Below, piece after piece: positions 1-11,500 of a stretch of DNA of 64,000 bases. The stretch lies in the NCBI GenBank assembly GCA_963966185.1, contig CAWZYM010000318.1, forward strand, positions 332,001 through 396,000, written 5' to 3'. Below the pieces are notes generated by a model. The model saw only the letters and a list, made by a program, of their open reading frames with translations, did not search any database and was not told where the DNA came from. A program made the translations under genes and the position numbers. How positions within the stretch are numbered: the stretch's first letter is position 1; each line of letters starts with the position of its first letter. Origin of the DNA: Rhabditoides inermis (lineage: Eukaryota; Nematoda; Chromadorea; Rhabditida; Rhabditidae).

Positions 1-997
1 GTCTCACCCTTTGCACTCGTCTTCTTTCTACTTCAGACAACTTCATTATTGATTTGCCGGAAAAACCGAACAGTTTTTAGGAGCCGGATACAAGGGCCGA
101 ATATTAATTTTGTTCCGGACAATATTCGGCTCGCCAAATTCGCGCTCATTTTAAAGACTCTGTCTTTGCTACAGAGATCATGTGTGGTCCAAAATAGTTT
201 GTGAGGTGTCAACAACGAGAAAAGGACGCATTACCGCATCGTCTCAGTCGTTTACAACAGTTCGGCAGTTGTGAACATGTATTTGTATATCACACGTTTC
301 AGGTGAGTTGGGGAGTTCTCTGCAAACCACTAGACAACAGTTTGACCACTGTCTCACCCTTTGCACTCGTCTTCTTTCTACTTCAGACAACTTCATTATT
401 GATTTGCCGGAAAAACCGAACAGTTTTTAGGAGCCGGATAAAAGGGCCGAATATTAATTTTGTTCCGGACAATATTCGGCTCGCCAAATCCGCGCTCATT
501 TTAAAGACTCTGTCTTTGCTACAGAGATCATGTGTGGTCCAAAGTAGTTTGTGAGGTGTCAAAAACGAGAAAAGGACGCATTACCGCATCGTCTCAGTCG
601 TTTACAACAGTTCGGCAGTTGTGAACATGTATTTGTATATCACACGTTTCAGGTGAGTTGGGGAGTTCTCTGCAAACCACTAGACAACAGTCTGACCACT
701 GTCTCACCCTTTGCACTCGTCTTCTTTCTACTTCAGACAACTTCATTATCGATTTGCCGGAAAAAACCGAACAGTTTTTAGGAGCCGGATAAAAGGGCCG
801 AATATTAATTTTGTTCCGGACAATATTCGGCTCGCCAAATCCGCGCTCATTTTAAAGACTCTGTCTCTGTTACAGAGATCATGTGTGGTCCAAAGTAGTT
901 TGTGAGGTGTCAAAAACGAGAAAAGGACGCATTACCGCATCGTCTCAGTCGTTTACAACAGTTCGGCAGTTGTGAACATGTATATCACACGTTTCAG

Positions 998-1081
998 GTG
1001 AGTTGGGGACTTCTCTGCAAACCACTAGACAACAGTCTGACCACTGTCTCACTCTTTGCACTCGTCTTCTTTCTACTTCAG
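998..1081 (+). other. Intron-like module inside each satellite monomer (example)
   Basis: The sequence CAG|GTGAGT is a perfect metazoan 5' splice-site consensus. A CTGAC branch-point-like motif lies about 41 bases before the end, followed by the pyrimidine-rich tract tcgtcttctttctacttcag. The segment is exactly 84 bp and leaves a 260-bp (or 266-bp) exon-like remainder. The arrangement recurs in nearly every monomer. Rare exceptions are gtgaat at about 20613, a 3-bp insertion at 30960 and a weakened acceptor tract near 63920. A recurrent variant changes the tract to ttcttcttcag, which keeps it pyrimidine-rich. Whether the array is transcribed or spliced cannot be told from sequence. Confidence 0.6.
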
Positions 1082-1140
1082 ACAACTTCATTGATGATTT
1101 GCCGGAAAAACCGAACAGTTTTTAGGAGCCGGATAAAAGG

Positions 1141-1175
1141 GCCGAATATTAATTTTGTTCCGGACAATATTCGGC
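1141..1175. other. Conserved monomer hairpin (example)
   Basis: GCCGAATATT and AATATTCGGC are perfect 10-bp inverted arms around a 15-base spacer. Most monomers in the window have the same structure. A subfamily at 54.9-56.0 kb and after the B elements near 60.67 and 63.67 kb has AATGTTCGGC, which turns one pair into a G-T wobble. All five B elements are inserted in the spacer of this hairpin, two bases after the left arm. Confidence 0.8.
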
Positions 1176-3423
1176 TCGCCAAATCCGCGCTCATTTTAAA
1201 GACTCTGTCTTTGCTACAGAGATCATGTGTGGTCCAAAGTAGTTTGTGAGGTGTCAAAAACGAGAAAAGGACGCATTACCGCATCGTCTCAGTCGTTTAC
1301 AACAGTTCGGCAGTTGTGAACATGTATATCACACGTTTCAGGTGAGTTGGGGAGTTCTCTGCAAACCACTAGACAACAGTCTGACCACTGTCTCACCCTT
1401 TGCACTCGTCTTCTTTCTACTTCAGACAACTTCATTATTGATGTGCCGGAAAAACCGAACAGTTTTTAGGAGCCGGATAAAAGGGCCGAATATTAATTTT
1501 GTTCCGGACAATATTCGGCTCGCCAAATCCGCGCTCATTTTAAAGACTCTGTCTTTGTTACAGAGATCATGTGTGGTCCAAAGTAGTTTGTGAGGTGTCA
1601 AAAACGAGAAAAGGACGCATTACCGCATCGTCTCAGTCGTTTACAACAGTTCGGCAGTTGTGAACATGTATATCACACGTTTCAGGTGAGTTGGGGACTT
1701 CTCTGCAAACCACTAGACAACAGTCTGACCACTGTCTCACTCTTTGCACTCGTCTTCTTTCTACTTCAGACAACTTCATTGATGATTTGCCGGAAAAACC
1801 GAACAGTTTTTAGGAGCCGGATAAAAGGGCCGAATATTAATTTTGTTCCGGACAATATTCGGTTCGCCAAATCCGCGCTCATTTTAAAGACTCTGTCTTT
1901 GCTACAGAGATCATGTGTGGTCCAAAGTAGTTTGTGAGGTGTCGAAAACGAGAAAAGGACGCATTACCGCATCGTCTCAGTCGTTTACAACAGTTCGGCA
2001 GTTGTGAAAATGTATATCACACGTTTCAGGTGAGTTGGGGAATTCTCTGCAAACCACTAGACAACAGTCTGACCACTGTCTCACCCTTTGCACTCGTCTT
2101 CTTTCTACTTCAGACAACTTCATTATTGATTTGCCGGAAAAACCGAACAGTTTTTAGGAGCCGGATACAAGGGCCGAATATTAATTTTGTTCCGGACAAT
2201 ATTCGGCTCGCCAAATTCGCGCTCATTTTAAAGACTCTGTCTTTGCTACAGAGATCATGTGTGGTCCAAAATAGTTTGTGAGGTGTCAACAACGAGAAAA
2301 GGACGCATTACCGCATCGTCTCAGTCGTTTACAACAGTTCGGCAGTTGTGAACATGTATTTGTATATCACACGTTTCAGGTGAGTTGGGGAGTTCTCTGC
2401 AAACCACTAGACAACAGTTTGACCACTGTCTCACCCTTTGCACTCGTCTTCTTTCTACTTCAGACAACTTCATTATTGATTTGCCGGAAAAACCGAACAG
2501 TTTTTAGGAGCCGGATAAAAGGGCCGAATATTAATTTTGTTCCGGACAATATTCGGTTCGCCAAATCCGCGCTCATTTTAAAGACTCTGTCTTTGCTACA
2601 GAGATCATGTGTGGTCCAAAGTAGTTTGTGAGGTGTCGAAAACGAGAAAAGGACGCATTACCGCATCGTCTCAGTCGTTTACAACAGTTCGGCAGTTGTG
2701 AAAATGTATATCACACGTTTCAGGTGAGTTGGGGAATTCTCTGCAAACCACTAGACAACAGTCTGACCACTGTCTCACCCTTTGCACTCGTCTTCTTTCT
2801 ACTTCAGACAACTTCATTATTGATTTGCCGGAAAAACCGAACAGTTTTTAGGAGCCGGATAAAAGGGCCGAATATTAATTTTGTTCCGGACAATATTCGG
2901 CTCGCCAATTCCGCGCTCATTTTAAAGACTCTGTCTTTGCTACAGAGATCATGTGTGGTCCAAAGTAGTTTGTGAGGTGTCAAAAACGAGAAAAGGACGC
3001 ATTACCGCATCGTCTCAGTCGTTTACAACAGTTCGGCAGTTGTGAACATGTATTTGTATATCACACGTTTCAGGTGAGTTGGGGACTTCTCTGCAAACCA
3101 CTAGACAACAGTCTGACCACTGTCTCACTCTTTGCACTCGTCTTCTTTCTACTTCAGACAACTTCATTATTGATTTGCCAGAAAAACCGAACAGTTTTAG
3201 GAGCCGGATAAAAGGGCCGAATATTAATTTTGTTCCGGACAATATTCGGCTCGCCAAATCCGCGCTCATTTTAAAGACTCTGTCTTTGCTACAGAGATCA
3301 TGTGTGGTCCAAAATAGTTTGTGAGGTGTCAAAAACGAGAAAAGGACGCATTACCGCATCGTCTCAGTCGTTTACAACAGTTCGGCAGTTGTGAACATGT
3401 ATTTGTATATCACACGTTTCAGG

Positions 3424-3824
3424 TAGAGACCGTCACCTATATTTCCCAAGGAGATTATTAGAAACATTAGTTATTTAATTATATTCAGTTATTGTAGTAG
3501 ATTCCAACAAGTATTCATTTGTAGCGTTTGGATGTCTTGTTTTTAATGTACGCGCATCAAAAGCGCGCGCTTCCGAGGGCGCGATGTCGCATTCAGAGGG
3601 TCACTGAAGATAGGCCACGCCCCCTTTTTACACTGGAGTGTGACGTCACAATCACTTATTTTGGAAATTTTGGTTAGGAACAACATAACCCCGTCGGCTG
3701 AAATTTGTACGGCCTATACAACTTTTCGCGCTCTTTCGAATGGTGCAAACCGCATCTCACGGCATCATGTTGTCAATATTCAAATTTCTGCGACACAATA
3801 AGCCCCGCCCACTGGCGGTCTCTA
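3424..3824 (+). mobile_element. hAT-type MITE, copy 1 (401 bp)
   Basis: The ends are TAGAGACCGTCA and TGGCGGTCTCTA, a terminal inverted repeat of about 12 bp with one mismatch. An 8-bp target duplication GTTTCAGG lies on both sides (3416-3423 and 3825-3832). TAGAG-type ends with 8-bp duplications are typical of the hAT superfamily. There is no transposase; the element must be moved by one encoded elsewhere. Inside are the palindrome AAGCGCGCGCTT, GC-box-like ggccacgccccc and a full TGACGTCA site (3641-3648). The target is the exon-intron-like boundary of the satellite monomer. Confidence 0.88.
3641..3648. promoter_or_regulatory. CRE-type TGACGTCA site in the MITE
   Basis: The perfect palindrome TGACGTCA, the consensus for CREB/ATF bZIP factors, sits about 25 bp after a GC-box-like ccacgccccc. 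The same pair is present in all eight MITE copies. The match is exact, but with no adjacent gene a regulatory role here is only possible, not shown. Confidence 0.4.
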
Positions 3825-4743
3825 GTTTCAGGTGAGTTGGGGAGTTCTCTGCAAACCACTAGACAACAGTCTGACCACTGTCTCACCCTTTGCACTCGTC
3901 TTATTTCTACTTCAGACAACTTCATTATTGATTTGCCGGAAAAACCGAACAGTTTTTAGGAGCCGGATAAAAGGACCGAATATTAATTTTGTTCCGGACA
4001 ATATTCGGCTCGCCAAATCCGCGCTCATTTTAAAGACTCTGTCTTTGCTACAGAGATCATGTGTGGTCCAAAGTAGTTTGTGAGGTGTCAAAAACGAGAA
4101 AAGGACGCATTACCGCATCGTCTCAGTCGTTTACAACAGTTTGGCAGTTGTGAACATGTATATCACACGTTTCAGGTGAGTTGGGGACTTCTCTGCAAAC
4201 CACTAGACAACAGTCTGACCACTGTCTCACTCTTTGCACTCGTCTTCTTTCTACTTCAGACAACTTCATTATTGATTTGCCGGAAAAATCGAACAGTTTT
4301 CAGGAGCCGGATAAAAGGGCCGAATATTAATTTTGTTCCGGACAATATTCGGCTCGCCAAATCCGCGCTCATTTTAAAGACTCTGTCTTTGCTACAGAGA
4401 TCATGTGTGGTCCAAAGTAGTTTGTGAGGTGTCAAAAACGAGAAAAGGACGCATTACCGCATCGTCTCAGTCGTTTACAACAGTTCGGCAGTTGTGAACA
4501 TGTATTTGTATATCACACGTTTCAGGTGAGTTGGGGAGTTCTCTGCAAACCACTAGACAACAGTCTGACCACTGTCTCACCCTTTGCACTCGTCTTCTTT
4601 CTACTTCAGACAACTTCATTATTGATGTGCCGGAAAAACCGAACAGTTTTTAGGAGCCGGATAAAAGGGCCGAATATTAATTTTGTTCCGGACAATATTC
4701 GGCTCGCCAAATCCGCGCTCATTTTAAAGACTCTGTCTTTGTT
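3825..4743. repeat. Satellite block 2
   Basis: Starts with the second copy of the MITE target duplication and continues as normal monomers (unit starts at 4080 and 4424). The first unit has the variant aaaggaccg and the second has acagtttggcag. The same pair of variants follows the MITE at 27786, so the MITE and its right-hand neighbours were copied together. The block ends inside the CTCTGT...ACAGAG hairpin of a monomer, where the inverted MITE is inserted. Confidence 0.95.
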
Positions 4744-5144
4744 TAGAGACCGCCAGTGGGCGGGGCTTATTGTGTCGCAGAAATTTGAATATTGACAACA
4801 TGATGCCGTGAGATGCGGTTTGCACCATTCGAAAGAGCGCGAAAAGTTGTATAGGCCGTACAAATTTCAGCCGACGGGGTTATGTTGTTCCTAACCAAAA
4901 TTTCCAAAATAAGTGATTGTGACGTCACACTCCAGTGTAAAAAGGGGGCGTGGCCTATCTTCAGTGACCCTCTGAATGCGACATCGCGCCCTCGGAAGCG
5001 CGCGCTTTTGATGCGCGTACATTAAAAACAAGACATCCAAACGCTACAAATGAATACTTGTTGGAATCTACTACAATAACTGAATATAATTAAATAACTA
5101 ATGTTTCTAATAATCTCCTTGGGAAATATAGGTGACGGTCTCTA
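4744..5144 (-). mobile_element. hAT-type MITE, copy 2, inverted, independent insertion
   Basis: A 401-bp copy of the same element in the opposite orientation, with its own 8-bp duplication TCTTTGTT at 4736-4743 and 5145-5152. A second target with a perfect 8-bp duplication fixes the element ends and supports the hAT assignment. The target is the loop of the monomer's CTCTGT...ACAGAG hairpin. The sequence is essentially identical to the forward copies, so transposition was recent relative to satellite turnover. Confidence 0.9.
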
Positions 5145-6813
5145 TCTTTGTTACAGAGATCATGTGTGGTCCAAAGTAGTTTGTGAGGTGTCAAAAACGA
5201 GAAAAGGACGCATTACCGCATCGTCTCAGTCGTTTACAACAGTTCGGCAGTTGTGAACATGTATATCACACGTTTCAGGTGAGTTGGGGAGTTCTCTGCA
5301 AACCACTAGACAACAGTCTGACCACTGTCTCACCCTTTGCACTCGTCTTCTTTCTACTTCAGACAACTTCATTATTGATTTGCCGGAAAAACCGAACAGT
5401 TTTTAGGAGCCGGATAAAAGGGCCGAATATTAATTTTGTTCCGGACAATATTCGGTTCGCCAAATCCGCGCTCATTTTAAAGACTCTGTCTTTGCTACAG
5501 AGATCATGTGTGGTCCAAAGTAGTTTGTGAGGTGTCAAAAACGAGAAAAGGACGCATTACCGCATCGTCTCAGTCGTTTACAACAGTTTGGCAGTTGTGA
5601 ACATGTATATCACACGTTTCAGGTGAGTTGGGGACTTCTCTGCAAACCACTAGACAACAGTCTGACCACTGTCTCACTCTTTGCACTCGTCTTCTTTCTA
5701 CTTCAGACAACTTCATTATTGAATTGCCGGAAAAACCGAACAGTTTTTAGGAGCCGGATAAAAGGGCCGAATATTAATTTTGTTCCGGACAATATTCGGC
5801 TCGCCAAATCCGCGCTCATTTTAAAGACTCTGTCTTTGCTACAGAGATCATGTGTGGTCCAAAGTAGTTTGTGAGGTGTCAAAAACGAGAAAAGGACGCA
5901 TTACCGCATCGTCTCAGTCGTTTACAACAGTTCGGCAGTTGTGAACATGTATTTGTATATCACACGTTTCAGGTGAGTTGGGGAGTTCTCTGCAAACCAC
6001 TAGACAACAGTCTGACCACTGTCTCACCCTTTGCACTCGTCTTCTTTCTACTTCAGACAACTTCATTATTGATTTGCCGGAAAAACCGAACAGTTTTTAG
6101 GAGCCGGATAAAAGGGCCGAATATTAATTTTGTTCCGGACAATATTCGGCTCGCCAAATCCGCGCTCATTTTAAAGACTCTGTCTTTGCTACAGAGATCA
6201 TGTGTGGTCCAAAGTAGTTTGTGAGGTGTCAAAAACGAGAAAAGGACGCATTACCGCATCGTCTCAGTCGTTTACAACAGTTCGGCAGTTGTGAACATGT
6301 ATATCACACGTTTCAGGTGAGTTGGGGAATTTTCTGCAAACCACTAGACAACAGTCTGACCACGGTCTCACTCTTTGCACTCGTCTACTTTCTACTTCAG
6401 ACAACTTCATTATTGATTTGCCGGAAAACCGAACAGTTTTTAGGAGCCGGATAAAAGGGCCGAATATTAAATTTGTTCCGGACAATATTCGGCTCGCCAA
6501 ATCCGCGCTCATTTTAAAGACTCTGTCTTTGCTACAGAGATCATGTGTGGTCCAAAGTAGTTTGTGAGGTGTCAAAAACGAGAAAAGGACGCATTACCGC
6601 ATCGTCTCAGTCGTTTACAACAGTTCGGCAGTAGTGAACATGTATATCACACGTTTCAGGTGAGTTGGGGAATTCTCTGCAAACCACTAGACAACAGTCT
6701 GACCACTGTCTCACCCTTTGCACTCGTCTTCTTTCTACTTCAGACAACTTCATTATTGATTTGCCGGAAAACCGAACAGTTTTTAGGAGCCGGATAAAAG
6801 GGCCGATTATTAA
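5145..6813. repeat. Satellite block 3
   Basis: Monomers start at 5183, 5527, 5871, 6221 and 6564. The last two carry markers (gcagtagtg near 6630; gccgattatt at 6803) that reappear before the B copies at 14836, 59747 or 62746. They show that the flank of the B insertion was copied along with the element. Confidence 0.95.
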
Positions 6814-6965
6814 TTATCTGTTAAAAAGTACTTGCGTAAAGTTAGTAAGTTTGTCTTGACCCAATTCAACAAAAGCGCATGCATAAAACGTTTACAAATA
6901 CTAACACAAACCTGCACCTCTCTCTCTCCCCCCCCCCCCTCTCTCTCTTCTCTCTCCATCTTCTC

Positions 6966-7013
<48 letters not shown>

Positions 7014-7442
7014 TGACGTTACTTATTGGTATTGTTATATTTCATCTGTTAGTGTCCACAGTCCACAGTCCGTTATGCGCAGGTTTGTGTTAGTATTTGT
7101 AAACGTTTTATGCATGCGCTTTTGTTGAATTGGGTCAAGACAAACTTACTATCTTTACGCAAGTACTTTTTAACAGATAATACATGTGCTTTTGTTGAAT
7201 TTCATAGAAATTTCTTCTCTTACTGATTGCCAAGCTCTGTCGTTCATTAGTACGCACAGAACTATGATGTGACACATTTTATGCTGTGACACACATTGTT
7301 GCGTGTATATGCAACTATTTTTATCTTGGTATTGTATAGAAACAACTTTAAACGACACTTTTCTCTGCATTTTCGGTCGCCGTGGCGTAAGTGCATGTCT
7401 GCGCTCTCTGCCGACAGCGTGCTCTCTCGCGCTCTCTCGCGC
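6814..7442 (+). mobile_element. Helitron-like element B, copy 1, 3'-truncated
   Basis: Begins TTATCTGTTAAAAAGTACTT directly after ...ATTAA of the monomer. Left arm 6814-6915 is the inverted complement of 7079-7180 (102 bp each, essentially one mismatch), with a long C/CT tract (about 6918-7009) and a short unique stretch between them. A unique region follows, to a junction at about 7442 where satellite resumes at aaccgaacag. The 3' hairpin end seen in complete copies is missing, so this copy should be immobile. The breakpoint falls in ctctctcgcg repeats and suggests unequal recombination with a neighbouring monomer. No protein is encoded. Confidence 0.75.
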
Positions 7443-10400
7443 AACCGAACAGTTTTTAGGAGCCGGATAAAAGGGCCGAATATTAATTTTGTTCCGGACA
7501 ATATTCGGCTCGCCAAATCCGCGCTCATTTTAAAGACTCTGTCTTTGCTACAGAGATCATGTGTGGTCCAAAGTAGTTTGTGAGGTGTCAAAAACGAGAA
7601 AAGGACGCATTACCGCATCGTCTCAGTCGTTTACAACAGTTCGGCAGTTGTGAACATGTATATCACACGTTTCAGGTGAGTTGGGGAATTCTCTGCAAAC
7701 CACTAGACAACAGTCTGACCACTGTCTCACTCTTTGCACTCGTCTTCTTTCTACTTCAGACAACTTCATTATTGATTTGCCGGAAAAACCGAACAGTTTT
7801 TAGGAGCCGGATAAAAGGGCCGAATATTAATTTTGTTCCAGACAATATTCGGCTCGCCAATTCCGCGTTCATTTTAAAGACTCTGTCTTTGCTACAGAGA
7901 TCATGTGTGGTCCAAAGTAGTTTGTGAGGTGTCAAAAACGAGAAAAGGACGCATTACCGCATCGTCTCAGTCGTTTACAACAGTTCGGCAGTTGTGAACA
8001 TGTATATCACACGTTTCAGGTGAGTTGGGGAATTCTCTGCAAACCACTAGACAACAGTCTGACCACTGTCTCACTCTTTGCACTCGTCTTCTTTCTACTT
8101 CAGACAACTTCATTATTGATTTGCCGGAAAAACCGAACAGTTTTTAGGAGTCGGATAAAAGGGCCGAATATTAATTTTTTGTTCCGGACAATATTCGGCT
8201 CGCCAATTCCGCGCTCATTTTAAAGACTCTGTCTTTGGTACAGAGATCATGTGTGGTCCAAAGTAGTTTGTGAGGTGTCAAAAACGAGAAAAGGACGCAT
8301 TACCGCATCGTCTCAGTCGTTTACAACAGTTCGGCAGTTGTGAACATGTATTTGTATATCACACGTTTCAGGTGAGTTGGGGACTTCTCTGCAAACCACT
8401 AGACAACAGTCTGACCACTGTCTCACTCTTTGCACTCGTCTTCTTTCTACTTCAGACAACTTCATTATTGATTTGCCGGAAAAACCGAACAGTTTTTAGG
8501 AGCCGGATAAAAGGGCCGAATATTAATTTTGTTCCGGACAATATTCGGCTCGCCAAATCCGCGCTCATTTTAAAGACTCTGTCTTTGCTACAGAGATCAT
8601 GTGTGGTCCAAAGTAGTTTGTGAGGTGTCAAAAACGAGAAAAGGACGCATTACCGCATCGTCTCAGTCGTTTACAACAGTTCTGCAGTTGTGAACATGTA
8701 TATCACACGTTTCAGGTGAGTTGGGGAATTCTCTGCAAACCACTAGACAACAGTCTGACCACTGTCTCACTCTTTGCACTCGTCTTCTTTCTACTTCAGA
8801 CAACTTCATTATTGATTTGCCGGAAAAACCGAACAGTTTTTAGGAGCCGGATAAAAGGGCCGAATATTAATTTTGTTCCGGACAATATTCGGCTCGCCAA
8901 ATCCGCGCTCATTTTAAAGACTCTGTCTTTGCTACAGAGATCATGTGTGGTCCAAAGTAGTTTGTGAGGTGTCAAAAACGAGAAAAGGACGCATTACCGC
9001 ATCGTCTCAGTCGTTTACAACAGTTCGGCAGTTGTGAACATGTATTTGTATATCACACGTTTCAGGTGAGTTGGGGAGTTCTCTGCAAACCACTAGACAA
9101 CAGTCTGACCACTGTCTCACCCTTTGCACTCGTCTTCTTTCTACTTCAGACAACTTCATTATTGATTTGCCGGAAAAACCGAACAGTTTTTAGGAGCCGG
9201 ATAAAAGGGCCGAATATTAATTTTGTTCCGGACAATATTCGGCTCGCCAAATCCGCGCTCATTTTAAAGACTCTGTCTTTGCTACAGAGATCATGTGTGG
9301 TCCAAAGTAGTTTGTGAGGTGTCAAAAACGAGAAAAGGACGCATTACCGCATCGTCTCAGTCGTTTACAACAGTTCGGCAGTTGTGAACATGTATTTGTA
9401 TATCACACGTTTCAGGTGAGTTGGGGAGTTCTCTGCAAACCACTAGACAACAGTCTGACCACTGTCTCACCCTTTGCACTCGTCTTCTTTCTACTTCAGA
9501 CAACTTCATTATTGATTTGCCGGAAAAAACCGAACAGTTTTTAGGAGCCGGATAAAAGGGCCGAATATTAATTTTGTTCCGGACAATATTCGGCTCGCCA
9601 AATCCGCGCTCATTTTAAAGACTCTGTCTCTGTTACAGAGATCATGTGTGGTCCAAAGTAGTTTGTGAGGTGTCAAAAACGAGAAAAGGACGCATTACCG
9701 CATCGTCTCAGTCGTTTACAACAGTTCGGCAGTTGTGAACATGTATATCACACGTTTCAGGTGAGTTGGGGAATTCTCTGCAAACCACTAGACAACAGTC
9801 TGACCACTGTCTCACCCTTTGCACTCGTCTTCTTTCTACTTCAGACAACTTCATTATTGATTTGCCGGAAAACCCGAACAGTTTTTAGGAGCCGGATAAA
9901 AGGGCCGAATATTAATTTTGTTCCAGACAATATTCGGCTCGCCAATTCCGCGTTCATTTTAAAGACTCTGTCTTTGCTACAGAGATCATGTGTGGTCCAA
10001 AGTAGTTTGTGAGGTGTCAAAAACGAGAAAAGGACGCATTACCGCATCGTCTCAGTCGTTTACAACAGTTCGGCAGTTGTGAACATGTATATCACACGTT
10101 TCAGGTGAGTTGGGGAATTCTCTGCAAACCACTAGACAACAGTCTGACCACTGTCTCACTCTTTGCACTCGTCTTCTTTCTACTTCAGACAACTTCATTA
10201 TTGATTTGCCGGAAAAACCGAACAGTTTTTAGGAGTCGGATAAAAGGGCCGAATATTAATTTTTTGTTCCGGACAATATTCGGCTCGCCAATTCCGCGCT
10301 CATTTTAAAGACTCTGTCTTTGGTACAGAGATCATGTGTGGTCCAAAGTAGTTTGTGAGGTGTCAAAAACGAGAAAAGGACGCATTACCGCATCGTCTCA

Positions 10401-11500
10401 GTCGTTTACAACAGTTCGGCAGTTGTGAACATGTATTTGTATATCACACGTTTCAGGTGAGTTGGGGACTTCTCTGCAAACCACTAGACAACAGTCTGAC
10501 CACTGTCTCACTCTTTGCACTCGTCTTCTTTCTTCTTCAGACAACTTCATTTTTGATTTGCCGGAAAAACCGAACAGTTTTTAGGAGCCGGATAAAAGGG
10601 CCGAATATTAATTTTGTTCCGGACAATATTCGGCTCGCCAAATCCGCGCTCATTTTAAAGACTCTGTCTTTGCTACAGAGATCATGTGTGGTCCAAAGTA
10701 GTTTGTGAGGTGTCAAAAACGAGAAAAGGACGCATTACCGCATCGTCTCAGTCGTTTACAACAGTTCGGCAGTTGTGAACATGTATATCACACGTTTCAG
10801 GTGAGTTGGGGACTTCTCTGCAAACCACTAGACAACAGTCTGACCACTGTCTCACCCTTTGCACTCGTCTTCTTTCTACTTCAGACAACTTCATTATTGA
10901 TTTGCCGGAAAAACCGAACAGTTTTTAGGAGCCGGATAAAAGGGCCGAATATTAATTTTGTTCCGGACAATATTCGGCTCGCCAATTCCGCGCTCATTTT
11001 AAAGACTCTGTCTTTGCTACAGAGATCATGTGTGGTCCAAAGTAGTTTGTGAGGTGTCAAAAACGAGAAAAGGACGCATTACCGCATCGTCTCAGTCGTT
11101 TACAACAGTTCGGCAGTTGTGAACATGTATTTGTATATCACACGTTTCAGGTGAGTTGGGGAGTTCTCTGCAAACCACTAGACAACAGTCTGACCACTGT
11201 CTCACCCTTTGCACTCGTCTTCTTTCTACTTCAGACAACTTCATTATTGATTTGCCAGAAAAACCGAACAGTTTTAGGAGCCGGATAAAAGGGCCGAATA
11301 TTAATTTTGTTCCGGACAATATTCGGCTCGCCAAATCCGCGCTCATTTTAAAGACTCTGTCTTTGCTACAGAGATCATGTGTGGTCCAAAATAGTTTGTG
11401 AGGTGTCAAAAACGAGAAAAGGACGCATTACCGCATCGTCTCAGTCGTTTACAACAGTTCGGCAGTTGTGAACATGTATTTGTATATCACACGTTTCAGG
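7443..11500. repeat. Satellite block 4
   Basis: Resumes in mid-monomer and runs about 11.7 units (starts 7580, 7924, 8270, 8620, 8964, 9314, 9665, 10009, 10355, 10705, 11049). Marker variants: an extra TT in attttttgttcc near 8176 and 10262, ccagacaatatt near 7838 and 9923, and the shortened cagttttagg just before the MITE. The stretch 9314-11400 matches 16623-18710 at a constant offset of 7,309 bp. Confidence 0.96.

Larger units (their letters stand above)
902..1245 (+). repeat. Reference satellite monomer (344-bp class)
   Basis: Chosen as a typical unit. In order it holds a short ACAAC...GTTGT inverted repeat near 956-974, the donor-like CAG|GTGAGT at 995-1003, an 84-bp intron-like segment, a CCG-rich stretch, a 10-bp-arm hairpin at 1141-1175 and a second hairpin CTCTGT...ACAGAG near 1203-1221. 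The unit has no internal duplication that I can see: the first and second 172 bp do not resemble each other, so although 344 is twice 172 it is not a degenerate dimer. 344 leaves remainder 2 on division by 3, so no reading frame can continue through successive units. Confidence 0.9.
1..3423. repeat. 344/350-bp satellite array, block 1 (about 10 monomers)
   Basis: Head-to-tail monomers; a recognisable point in the unit (gtgaggtgtc) recurs at 201, 551, 902, 1246, 1590, 1934, 2278, 2628 and 2972, giving periods of 344, 350 or 351 bp. The 350-bp class has an extra TTTGTA in the stretch before the conserved tttcaggtgagt. The first 550 bases are nearly the same as 2078-2631 (offset 2,077 bp, six monomers), including the rare ggatacaagg variant at 85 and 2162, so this block already shows higher-order structure. 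I see no gene here. The reading frames of about 115 codons per unit need GTG starts and all end at the same TGA. Confidence 0.97.

Noticed and set aside
902..1245. CENP-B box in the monomer
   Set aside because: TTCG occurs twice, but neither occurrence has the required A and CGGG at the right spacing on either strand.
902..1245. Monomer as a decayed dimer of a 172-bp unit
   Set aside because: The two halves share only an ACAACAGT octamer, at a spacing of about 75 bp rather than 172.
6918..7009. CT tract as an independent microsatellite locus
   Set aside because: It is an internal part of element B in all copies and varies in length there.
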